From Allantophomopsis cytisporea (lineage: Eukaryota; Ascomycota; Leotiomycetes; Phacidiales; Phacidiaceae): 64,000 bases of DNA. The translations under genes were made by a program, and so were the position numbers. Below are positions 1-10,591 of the stretch, in pieces. The DNA lies in contig CP103020.1 of the NCBI GenBank assembly GCA_024752435.1, positions 1,798,001 to 1,862,000 on the forward strand, written 5' to 3'. Position 1 is the first letter of the stretch, and each line of letters begins with the position of its first letter. Under the pieces are notes generated by a model. That model did no database searches. It had not been told where the DNA came from and saw nothing but the letters and a program-made list of their open reading frames with translations.

Positions 1-1070
1 GAAAGCTGCTTCACGAAGATCCTTTTACGTTTCTCAATTTTCGACAAAGATCTCACATTGAAAGTGAAACTTGAATAATTATGTGTAGAACTCTTGTATT
101 GATTCTTTCTACACCTCATAACAACTCACAGCACTTAAACTGTGACAAAACAACGCGTATTCCTCCAAGCTCAAGCGCGCACGCATTCCTTCAACGCGGC
201 GACTGTGCTCCGAGCAGGTTCCTAGACCTGCTTTATATTCTCTGAAGAATAAACCCACACAAGTCCTGAGTCCGTGTACAGTAATAGTAGTAAGTAGTTT
301 GTGTTGTCATAGAAGTGCCGTGCACTAAAGAAGACCGTAAAAAACAAATCTCTACATCATTACAAACGTAGGTCATTCGACACCGCCTAGGCCACCAAGC
401 CTTCCGTCCACCAAAGGAAAAATAGTACACCTGGCAAACTATGCGACACAAACAAGCGGGAAAGAAAAGTGACAAGAGGCTCTTGCGTAAATCCCGCCGC
501 CATGGTATCGAGTCTATAACCTTGCTTCTATGACGCTGACAAAGGCAGAGCGAGGGAAAGATAGGAGAGCAAGTGGTGTAGACAGCCAGGTAGACGACTG
601 GGACAAGCAATACTCGCTGCTCGCGCTGCAAAACTGTGGTTGACAACAAGCAAACCCGAGCTTATAATTACAAACCAAGGGCCAGGAAAGTCTTGGAAGA
701 AGATGGAAAATAGAAAGCAAAAGAGGTGGCGTCGTAAAGAACTCCCGAAGTACGCCGCGCTCTAAAACAAAAACAGTTCGGGGACCCAAGATATGTACTG
801 CCGACACCGCAAACCTCCCACAAAATAAAAGACGACGAAAGTAAAGAAGTAAAAGACAGGTCAATCCGGGCCTGTATACATATGCAGTAAGTAATCCCCC
901 AGCCTCATCACCATTGTTTTGTTTTTTGTATTACCGATCCTGTACCTGAAAGATTACGTGCATTTATGGTGAGCTCAAGAACGGCTTGAAATGAAGAGTA
1001 ATAAGGAAATCGTTAATCGAATCATTTCGCTGCGAAAACAGGTCGTTCAATGGTATGTGGTTGAGGGTTC
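1..1070. other. Intergenic flank, no gene supported
   Basis: This stretch lies downstream of the phytochrome gene, which is transcribed leftwards. Only short open frames occur on either strand and none resembles a protein family or joins into a longer model with plausible splice sites. It probably holds the 3' untranslated region of the phytochrome gene and spacer. Confidence 0.5.
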
Positions 1071-4000
1071 TTATGTGTCAGGTTGCTCAGTCACATCATC
1101 AACCTCCCTCTCGTTGTCAATTCGCCGTTCGGAGATTGCGTCGTCCTCCTCCTTCGTTCGTGGAGGCTCTCCTTCGCGATCGATATACTCGATGTCTTCC
1201 TCTCCTTCGGATTGCTCAGCAGCAGCCACCACAGTGTCTTCCGATCTTTCTGCAGCGGGCTCAACTGGTTCCCTTGTTTCAGTTGTATCCTCAGCTCGAT
1301 TTATCTCTTCGTCAGCTGGTTCGGTTGATCCTCCAAGTGGCTCAACCTTATCCTCAGCTACTTCAGCTAAATCCTTCATTCCATCAGCCACGCCCCTGAT
1401 ATCACTATGCTCATATGGGTGCTCATCATAAACGATTGACGGCCTTCGTTTCGCGTGATCGGTAATAGTGTTCTCGCTACCTATCGAGTCCTCGTCGGGT
1501 TGTTTTTCCTTATAGTCATCACTAGGTGGAGGGTTCGAGACAGCAGGACCACCACTTGGCCAAGTCTGAGCACGGAATACACTGGGCTGACGCTTGTTGA
1601 ACCAACCTCCTTGTTCCCATTTGCCAGGCTGGTAAAGGCATTCGTTTCTAGGCGTTTCATCGTCGATACCCGCAAGAAGGGTGTTCAATCGCTTGAAGTC
1701 AATTGGCTTCAGAATCCAACCATCAAACCCAGCGTTGATATAGGTCTGTCGTTCGCGCTCAACCAACGAAGCGCTGACAGCGAAAATTGGAATGCGACCA
1801 TTGGCTTGTGCGCGAGGAGAAAGACTCGTTGGCGGGTGGGATTTCTCAAATGATCGAATCATTTTAGTCGATGTAAGGCCATCAACGATTGGCATCTGCA
1901 TGTCCATCAGGACCACCGCATACTTGGATGGCGACTCGCAATAAGCGCTTGCACATTCCTCTCCATTGACTGTGAGATGAACCTGATGACGTATTTTCTC
2001 AAGTCGTTTCTGAATAATGCGGCTGTTGACTGGATCATCTTCTGCAACAAGAACCTCTAGATATTTGGTGCGGTCAGGTGATGGCTCAGTGCTGGCATGC
2101 TTTTGTTTATCCTTGTCTGGAATAGTAAAGAGGACTCGAGAAGCAGTGGAAGGTGGAACCTCTTCTTGAGGAGTGAACTCGTCGGGCATCCGAACGGCCT
2201 TCAATGGAGTTCTGGTGTCGGTCACATACTCTGTACCAGGAGGGCCTTTTTCGCTCGTTCGCAGATGCTCAGGTGTCCCAAACGATTTCGACCGAATCAA
2301 GCCACTGGGTCGATCGAATGGTTTGTAACTTGAAGATGCTTGGCGATGGGAGTCGCCCCCAACACTAGTGATACTATTTCGACTGTTTACACTAGCAGTC
2401 TTACTGCCTTTGCTATTAGACCTGTGAGGACGAACTCCTTCGCCCGTGTCGACCGAAAGAGGCCCAGATATGGCATCGATAAGTCGATCCACATCACTCT
2501 TATTGCTGTTGGCACCCTCACTTGAGGCACTTTTGAAACTGCGGAGACTCCCCAAGTCCTCCATGCTGCGCCTTTGACTCACAACGTCAAACTTCTCTTT
2601 CGAAGAAGGTGTAGACTTATTGATTAGCAGGAGTTCGCCTTCCGTCGCTGGAGGAGTCACAGGCGCAAGCGGAGTCGCACTTGAACCATTATTTTCGTCC
2701 ACGTCCTCTTCTTCTTCTTCATTGATATCGGTCTCTTCCGGCAGATCGAAAGGCATTTGTATGACAAAGCGAGATCCTTTCCCCTCTTCTGACTTCAGGC
2801 GTAATTGCCCTTCCATATTGCGCACGATTCTCGCCACAAGTGCCAAACCAAGCCCAAGGGTGCGGCCACCACTTGCCTTGCCGTCGCTATCCTTACCAGA
2901 GAAACATAGTTGATTGGCTTTTGGGGAGTTTGGGCCGTCAAAAATCTCATCACTATCTGTGGATACTTGCTCCAAGTCTCGGAACAAGGCATCGAGCTTC
3001 GAATTCGACATACCCACGCCAGAATCTTCGATAACTATGTCGACAGCAACGCGTTGGCCCTCTCTATAAACAAGATAGAGTTCGACCTTCACCCAACCAC
3101 TCGTCGTATTTTGCACGGCGTTTGCAGTGATGTTCGCGACAGCCTGTCGTACGCGGCGTTGATCACCGTGTACAAACTGAGGAACACCAGGATGCTCAAT
3201 AATCTCATACTCAATACCTTTTCGCTTGGCATCGCCTCTGAAAACTTCAGTAGCTTCTTTGACTGTAGCGGGAAGATCAAATACTTCATCCTTGATAAGC
3301 TCTTGGCCTTCTTCTGTCTTCGTGAGATCGAGCAGATCATTGATCACGTATATCAAGGACTTTGATGCTGAATGAGACTTGGCAAGATTTTCGCGCGTTT
3401 CCTGGTCTAGAGCTCCTTCGAGCGCAATTTCGAGGTAGTTGATGATAGCGTTGAGGGGTGTTCGTACTTCATGGGCCGAGTTCGCCAGCAAGAGTCTTGT
3501 CAGTTGACTGCTCTGTAAAGCAGCCTCCTTTTGTCTCCACACTTCAATGAACTTTCCATAAACAAGACACAATACTGCAGCGGTCTCGACTTGTTCTTCT
3601 GTCCACTCGCGGCATTTTCCAACGACTGTTTCACTCCAAGTTTTGAAGCTTGTTCGAGGCTCGAGATATCCTTCGGTTCCCTGCTTTATGAATTTCTCGT
3701 AAGGATTACCTGCCCATTTGACCTCCTTGATCTGACCCTTTCGGAAGAAGACGATAAAATCGTTCCCATTGACTGTCAGAGGTACGAGCAAAAGACCTGC
3801 AATAACGGAAAACCCAGGCTCGTAGCGCAAGTCGGGGAAGTCTTCTCTTATATCTTGAGATGTAAGAACTGCATTCACATTTCGTAGTCTCAAATACTCT
3901 AACATAGCCAGTGCTTCCTGCGATTGATCAATATGTCCCAATATCTTTGTCTCGCCTTTGATCGTCAGCAGGCCGAAATCCGCATCAAACAGTTTCAAAA

Positions 4001-6098
4001 GATCGTCCGAAGAAGCAATGATGTATCCAGAAGGGTTTGCTTCTGTGGGCATTGTGTTTATAAGTTTGCGGGCTTGTAATCTGGACGCATATGAGAGTCG
4101 TTCAATGTTCCGAGACGCAGTATCTCCAACCAAACGACACATTTTTCTAATAGGAAATGAGACGCGCATGCCCTTCTGTCCATAAGCATGACAGGCGATC
4201 AACCCCCACAATTCGTTGAAAGCATTGATCGAAATCGACATTGAAGATCGAACAGCCATATTTTTCAAGTATTTTATATGAATTGGTGACATTGCTCGGA
4301 GGTAGGAGAAACTGAGGTCGAGTGGGTTCTCCAAGTCCTCGATGGTCCTACAAACCAATCGTGCCGTAACATTATCGCGGTCATATAGAAGTCGGACCTT
4401 GTTGATTTTGTAGAGCTCTCGAGCTTGTTTTGGGATATCAGAGGCAGGAAAGTTGAGTCCCTTATATAGATCCTTCGTCGCTCTAGGATCCACAAGTTCG
4501 GTGACAACGCGCCCATTGAAGCTCGCATCGAACTGATAAATCATGACTCTGTGAAAGCCTGTTAATTCTTTGACGACACCCACTAGAATTTTGAGAAACT
4601 GATCGAGATTTGGCGCAGATGCTAGTTGCTCCTGCACCTGAGACATTATGTTGAAGACTTCCATAGCTGCGGCTTCTCCTTTTCGTTTTCGCGCACTTCG
4701 TAGGACTCGTAGTGGTTTACTTGTGTTCTTCGTACTCTCTTCGTATTCTTCCTCGGTCGGCTGACTATTTAGTGTATCTTCGGGCAGCTCTGGAGTGTCT
4801 TCGCCAGTAGGCACAAGGGGGTAGTTTTGATCATCCTCTAATTCAAATTCGCAAATGATGGTATCTGGTGCAACAGGATTGATATGCATGGCGCACCAAA
4901 GTTTCATGCTCTTCCGCTTTGCATTTCTTACCGAGAGTGTGAATACCTCCGGCCCATTGGTTGCCGGATCGGCCTCCTCATCCCGGATGAAATCGATGTG
5001 ATCCAGAAGGTTATCCGACTGCTCTTCTGAGAGGATATCGGTAAAGCTTTCCAAGGCGAACAATTGCTGAGGAGTATAACCAATTATCCGCAATGAGTTC
5101 TCGCTGACGACCCTGACAACTAAGTTTCCTTCCTCACCCTCCTCACGGAGGGCAACAAGAAGTCCAAAACTTTGCACAGCACCTGGAATATGAATTGGCT
5201 CATCCTCGCATCGCTGTAAAGTCTCACCATCCCGACCGGTTATAACGGCATGACCCCCTTCGGTAACAACGTGCTTGAATCTTGCTGTGACCAGTCCGCC
5301 CATATTCCCTTGATCATCACGACTTGCTACAGAGCCGGGGCCAGGACTGAGGCGACTCGAAGTATTGTACGAAGACGTATTATCTGTTGCCATAGACCTT
5401 TCGGAAGTGCTATCGCTGAATATCTGCATGCGGTTTCCGCTACCGACTTGACTATCTTCAGTAGGTGGGATTGACTGGGCTCTTTTCTCTTTTTGTTCTT
5501 CCCGGGAAGACCCGACCTGATTGTGTCTTGAAACTGCCATCGAACTACGTGGTGACGAGTCTGCGTTCTTGCGAGATTTAATCGATCCACCATCACTATG
5601 ATATTCAGATGCTACAGACTTGCTTCTTCCCAGTGCATATCTAGGCGAACTTTCTTCTCTGTCACTATGGCTTGACGTGAAGCCAGGGAAACCTTCATGC
5701 TCCCCAGATGTGCGAAGAGGCGCCATGAAAGGAGTTTGGTTTGGATCAACAGATACAACAGAACGAACAGGGAAGACCCGATCCGATTGCGAAGGACTCA
5801 AATGACCTAGCTGCTTGTCGGATGTCGTAGAGTATCCAGTCCCAATATCCTGTGCCATGCCAGCTTGGTAGCTTTGGCCAAGGTCCGGGGACCACAATCG
5901 TGGTCTTGAAGTGAAGTTTCCTCGTGCCTTCGATGTGGCGGCGGCTCTTACAGAGCTCACAGAGGCACTTCGCTCTCGCTCGCGCTCGACGGGATCGGGT
6001 CGTCTTGCAGTGTATGGTTGTGAAGGTCCATCTCTCGATTCGCCGACGCCTGCAGCGGTGTCGTTATGACCCTTTTCATTCTCTGGCCCCGGCCACAT
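1071..6098 (-). CDS. Fungal phytochrome, hybrid histidine kinase
   Basis: A red/far-red light sensor and histidine kinase, 1675 residues in one uninterrupted exon. Order: Ser-rich disordered head (1-275); PAS domain with the putative biliverdin-binding Cys near residue 297 (RCEDEPIHIPG); GAF domain with a PASDIP motif (about 470-650); PHY region; HisKA with H-box SAHEVRTPLNAI (His near 876); HATPase with N-box and GLGLAL; receiver domain with AEDDPVN and phosphoacceptor Asp near 1399 (LMDMQMP); and a long acidic tail after about residue 1490. The chromophore Cys sits in the N-terminal PAS region, as in bacterial and fungal phytochromes, rather than in GAF as in plants. The tail and head make it longer than Aspergillus FphA and nearer the size of Neurospora PHY-1. 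An in-frame stop precedes the start, but an upstream non-coding or short coding exon remains possible because TTTTAG lies just 5' of the ATG. Confidence 0.95.
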   Translation of the reverse strand: MWPGPENEKGHNDTAAGVGESRDGPSQPYTARRPDPVERERERSASVSSVRAAATSKARGNFTSRPRLWSPDLGQSYQAGMAQDIGTGYSTTSDKQLGHLSPSQSDRVFPVRSVVSVDPNQTPFMAPLRTSGEHEGFPGFTSSHSDREESSPRYALGRSKSVASEYHSDGGSIKSRKNADSSPRSSMAVSRHNQVGSSREEQKEKRAQSIPPTEDSQVGSGNRMQIFSDSTSERSMATDNTSSYNTSSRLSPGPGSVASRDDQGNMGGLVTARFKHVVTEGGHAVITGRDGETLQRCEDEPIHIPGAVQSFGLLVALREEGEEGNLVVRVVSENSLRIIGYTPQQLFALESFTDILSEEQSDNLLDHIDFIRDEEADPATNGPEVFTLSVRNAKRKSMKLWCAMHINPVAPDTIICEFELEDDQNYPLVPTGEDTPELPEDTLNSQPTEEEYEESTKNTSKPLRVLRSARKRKGEAAAMEVFNIMSQVQEQLASAPNLDQFLKILVGVVKELTGFHRVMIYQFDASFNGRVVTELVDPRATKDLYKGLNFPASDIPKQARELYKINKVRLLYDRDNVTARLVCRTIEDLENPLDLSFSYLRAMSPIHIKYLKNMAVRSSMSISINAFNELWGLIACHAYGQKGMRVSFPIRKMCRLVGDTASRNIERLSYASRLQARKLINTMPTEANPSGYIIASSDDLLKLFDADFGLLTIKGETKILGHIDQSQEALAMLEYLRLRNVNAVLTSQDIREDFPDLRYEPGFSVIAGLLLVPLTVNGNDFIVFFRKGQIKEVKWAGNPYEKFIKQGTEGYLEPRTSFKTWSETVVGKCREWTEEQVETAAVLCLVYGKFIEVWRQKEAALQSSQLTRLLLANSAHEVRTPLNAIINYLEIALEGALDQETRENLAKSHSASKSLIYVINDLLDLTKTEEGQELIKDEVFDLPATVKEATEVFRGDAKRKGIEYEIIEHPGVPQFVHGDQRRVRQAVANITANAVQNTTSGWVKVELYLVYREGQRVAVDIVIEDSGVGMSNSKLDALFRDLEQVSTDSDEIFDGPNSPKANQLCFSGKDSDGKASGGRTLGLGLALVARIVRNMEGQLRLKSEEGKGSRFVIQMPFDLPEETDINEEEEEDVDENNGSSATPLAPVTPPATEGELLLINKSTPSSKEKFDVVSQRRSMEDLGSLRSFKSASSEGANSNKSDVDRLIDAISGPLSVDTGEGVRPHRSNSKGSKTASVNSRNSITSVGGDSHRQASSSYKPFDRPSGLIRSKSFGTPEHLRTSEKGPPGTEYVTDTRTPLKAVRMPDEFTPQEEVPPSTASRVLFTIPDKDKQKHASTEPSPDRTKYLEVLVAEDDPVNSRIIQKRLEKIRHQVHLTVNGEECASAYCESPSKYAVVLMDMQMPIVDGLTSTKMIRSFEKSHPPTSLSPRAQANGRIPIFAVSASLVERERQTYINAGFDGWILKPIDFKRLNTLLAGIDDETPRNECLYQPGKWEQGGWFNKRQPSVFRAQTWPSGGPAVSNPPPSDDYKEKQPDEDSIGSENTITDHAKRRPSIVYDEHPYEHSDIRGVADGMKDLAEVAEDKVEPLGGSTEPADEEINRAEDTTETREPVEPAAERSEDTVVAAAEQSEGEEDIEYIDREGEPPRTKEEDDAISERRIDNEREVDDVTEQPDT

Positions 6099-9000
6099 GG
6101 CAAAGACCTAAAAGCCTATGCTGATAGTTCGAGTGGCCTTGCAGTGAGAAAGGACGACAGAGTATGGCGAAAGCCCTCGGAGCTTTCGTCCGGGTTGAGA
6201 GTTCGCGATGACTTGTTGATGGCGGGCGCATGCAAGACAGTACTGGATCAGCAGAGCATCGAGGAATCGAGTTGGAGAAGACGAAGGTAGCTGTCGACAA
6301 TCGTTTGATGGAACAGTAGTAACGGACTTCTCAGATCGATCTGCATAGATGCCTATGGCTACGGCACTTTTGCAAGAGGACCAAGCTGGGATGCTGGCAG
6401 GGCCACTTGGTGGATGCTGCTGGAATTCTTGCCTTACACAAAAGGAGTGAGTTGGTGGGTGTTTGAGGGTCTAGATTACAATAGACTCTCTCAGAAGCGG
6501 AGGATGAGGGACAGAGCAACAAACACAACACAAGCCTCGCAGCAATAATCGTTATGCTCTGAATCTGTTCTTTTTGCACTTCTTGTTGCTGTCGCTATCA
6601 ACTGAAGAGGAAACGGTCGGTTTTTTTTTTATTAAAATGCGGTTATTGAGAAAGGACTGGGATTTTTGCTTTCGCGGGCGAGGTTGGGTGTGTGAGGTAC
6701 AGGCTACTGTATGTTGTCGGCGACGGTGCCATGCACTCGCACTACCTCTTGACGGTTCCGTGCTGGTCGCCGCTTGTAAGTTCAGTGACCAATAGAGTGT
6801 AAAAGGTCCTCAGTCTTGTGCTCTCATAGCCCTTTGGATTGGTAGCGCAAGTTTGGACCTCTTGGTGCAAGCATGGACTTGGAGAAGGATGTCCTAACCT
6901 AGTCCTTTTGTTTGTTGTACAGTGGTGAATACGGATGGATATGACACAAGGGTTCAATTATGGATCGGTATCAAGAATGAGCGCATGGTTTGCTGCTGGT
7001 GATGTCGGCGATACTGGTGATGCTGTTTGCTTCTATTGCGGGGCGAGGTGAGAATGAGAAGTGAGGTGAAGCGACAGAGTTTTGGGATTCATGTACAACA
7101 AGCAAGGTATAGCGATTTTTGGGTTGTGCACCAGATTGCTGGTCAGATGTGAGAATATTAAAGCTGGTGGAAATGGAGTGGGGATCTCTCGGTGGATATT
7201 TGACCATGCCGCAATAACTGTATGCTATTATGCTGCCATCGTATGTACAACAGTTTATTCTTCACCTTGTCCGCTCCTATCACACACAAAAGTACGAAGT
7301 AAGGTAAGATACGAACAAACCTTCCGTGAATTCATGCACCACCCACCAAATAAACGACTCCAACGGACCATCTTCTCCTCAAATCATCCAATCAATGTCC
7401 TCTGACCTTGAGTATTCTCTCCGTATCCCAAGCAAACAGGCGATCCCAGCTAATCTGAGATCTGTTTACAGCATTCATACTTGGTGACCCTTTATTTACT
7501 CAGATGCAACAAGTATCACCATAAAACTCTTCTAGGAATTTTCTTCTTTGCGACCGCTCCCTCCCTCTCCCTCCAAACACAGAGAATCAATTCTCATAGC
7601 GATCTGTCATCGAAAAGTGGCACCCTACTCCAATTGTGCGGGAAGCTTGCTCCGCAATAGGCTTTTCCAAGGATCCAGTTGGCGCTGAGATCTACAGACC
7701 AACCCGTGGAGCGCGCATTTACATACATACTTACTGTCACTGTCACTGTCTAAGCTGACCCCTTCATAATCGTCGATTCACCATCAACAGATTCAAATCC
7801 ACAAACCCGTCCGAAACGCTCCATGAAATTCTTCAGCCCCACGCGAACGAGTGACGCATTCAGGTGAGATAAACGATCAGCTCGCATCATTGCTATGGAT
7901 CCTCGACTCGACATGTCAGATCCTCGAATCCAGGTACATACTATCCTCCCTCTTTTTCGCTTATCAGAGGTGCCGAACTGTCCGCTCTGCGCTCACGGCT
8001 GATTTCCCACAGCTTGGGACAGCGCCGAGGAGAGCAGTACACTCATGGGGCCTGACTCTACGGAATATTGCGTTGGGACTTGGAAGGGATGCCCTAAGCA
8101 ATTGCCCCAACGATGCCCCAATAAATTCCTGCTGATCATGGAGAGAGCGCTTCAAAGTGCGCTATGCGTTCGATGGAGCGCCCATGTACCCTCTGTGTCT
8201 CTCGGAAAATGTCTATGCATATTGTTAAACTGGGGCACGGAGGGGCTATGGCTTACAAAATCACCTGCAATTTTCTACCGCACTGTGCCACTGACCGCAT
8301 CCAGAAGACTACTGTGGCGAGAGCGTACCAAACTTGCTTGACCCTCATGATCTTCACGATCTGCTGGCACGCCACCATTTCATTGACAGCTCTCACGGAA
8401 TGCATGGGACAGGTGCAGCATTATCGACTATTAACGCCTTAGACAATCTCTAAATTTCCTTTTCACTTGCCTTTCAAGCTCTCAAGCAGCGAGCACTGAA
8501 CAAAAGAGACAATCGTTAATCCTAGGCTTTATCTTCCATATCAGTGAGCAGGTACTTATATTCGATACGGCTCAGCCCTCCCAATCATGTATCCAAATGT
8601 CGTGATAATATGGTGTTTGGGCGGACATGGGGTCTTTGGTTTCGTCAACCAGGGAGGTGGGCAACAAAACATGGGATTTTACAAAATTCGATCTAGGCGC
8701 GGTCAGCAATTCAACGCTGCAGTGTGCGGCCCTGAGCGACGTCTATCCCGCATGGGAAATAACAGCAACAGGGGGACATCAATGCAGGAGAGCACACCGA
8801 GCAACACTGGATTTTCACCGGTCGCAAACAACAGAAAGGTTCTTTTCAAGGACTTGCGTCAGTCTGAAGTTCTGTACCTCTCTATCCCATAAGTACACGG
8901 CCCAACTACTTTCAACTATAATATCATCCTAGCATTTAGCGACCACCGGACTGATACTGTACTGACGAGCGGCGATTATCTGTATGCCATTCGATTCTCC

Positions 9001-10591
9001 AAGACAAAATTAAAGTCCGTTTGTGGGTATTCATATGCGACATCCTAAATAAAGTGATAATGGGTCAAGCAGTAGAGTTTTCCCTCTGCCTCTCATGTGG
9101 GTGTGGCAAGAAAGCTAAGTACCATGACAAATTAATCATTGAAGTTGAAGTTCTGGAGAAGCCGCTGCAGGAGACTGTCGAACGACCTTGGATGCATCAA
9201 CTTGCCTGCACTCGAGCACCAAAGAAATGAAAACCATGACTTGTCTGCAAAGTACAGTCGATCAACGACATAGCGAGTCAAGGAGTGATCAAGGGGTTTC
9301 AAACATGAAGCCGTCATGAGTTGGTCCCTGAAAGGACGAGCCACTGAGCCACTGAGCCACTGAAGCCACTGAAGCCACTGAAGCCACACTCATGAATCTC
9401 TCCATGCTAGGCCCGAGGGAAACCGGCAGAGAGGATGCACTACCTAAGGCACCACTGTTAAATGTCAATTGGAAATCGAGAGAGCTACTCAGATGGTGGT
9501 GACTCAGCGATTATTATTTCATTTGTAAGTACCCACTTCATACTTTGGTGCTTCTACGGACTTTTCAGGGTAGAAGCTGACAAAAACACTTCGACTTACT
9601 CGTTCACCAGGTGTTCGTTTTCATACGGCGTTGAAAAAGTCAAAATTGCCACACCAACTTGGGGTCGACCATGAACCGTGGCGTACAGCTTATTTACCAT
9701 ACAGTAGAGGCCTTATGGGGAAGGCACAATTAAGTTCTTAGCTCGTACGCTTTATTCTTGCACTCCCAGGGGTTCTGTTAACCTTTCAGTGCCTTTCTTT
9801 ATCAGGAACAAAGAGACGATAGTGCCAGCGGATGATATTCCTGATCCTCTGCGTCGCCTTCGCAGTGGAAGTGCACAGAGGCGATAAATCCGATGCTTGC
9901 AGTTTTGTCGGTCAAAAACACTCAGCCAACTCGGCTACGTCATAATGTGATTTGCTTTTAGATGCTTCGAGTATCGAAAATGCGCAACAGATAGGCATTC
10001 CCTGGGCATGTTGCGAAGCTTGTGTGGGGAGTTGGGGTCCCGAGACCGACGAAAGACCGATTTCGACCGTCTTCCTTGTTCAGGTGGCGAAACGTTATGA
10101 ATGCTCTTTGATTTGTGCTGTACATATGCAGCCGGTTGCATAAGCTGCCAGCTCACGTGTCGATGTTTTGCAAGCGGAAACGTCCTTTCGTCTGTGAGGC
10201 TGTTGATGATACAGAACATACTTTATACACGATATACTCGGTTAAAATGAGTGCATGAATACGAGCTGTCAATTCTTAACGGATGATTTTGCTGCATCTG
10301 TTACTATTCAAGCGAGATATTCCAGTACGGTGGCCTAAGTTAGAAAGCATCGCAGAAGTTAATTAGTGAGGTACAGCATTTCGAGTTGATGACTAACTTA
10401 TATGCAAGTGTTCCAATGATAAGCTTATCCACGCGGGGTCCGCAGAGAAGTGGTGGTTATCATGAATCACGGCGAGGAGTAATGTCGAGCGTCGTCTGGT
10501 CGCGTGCTCTGAATCTGTATTTCCACTGTAATTTGACTGTTTTCATCTTCTAAATCCAATAATATAACTTACAGAAGCCTCACATATTACC
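6099..10591. other. Gene-poor interval between divergent genes
   Basis: About 4.5 kb separates the phytochrome start (leftwards) from the dehydrogenase/deacetylase start (rightwards). Open frames of up to about 107 codons occur but show no family resemblance, domain pattern or convincing splice model. A poly-T run lies near 6620, a short TGTCAC repeat near 7735 and a minisatellite at 9338-9387. The interval probably holds both promoters and a long 5' untranslated region for the phytochrome gene; a non-coding RNA cannot be excluded. Confidence 0.5.
9338..9387. repeat. Short minisatellite, GAGCCACT then GAAGCCACT
   Basis: Three 8-bp units GAGCCACT are followed directly by three 9-bp units GAAGCCACT, the last lacking its final T. 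The change from 8 to 9 bp is a single added A that then spread through the second half. Confidence 0.9.

Noticed and set aside
991..1431. 146-codon plus-strand frame and other frames over the phytochrome gene
   Set aside because: Antisense shadows of the acidic, Ser-rich phytochrome coding sequence.
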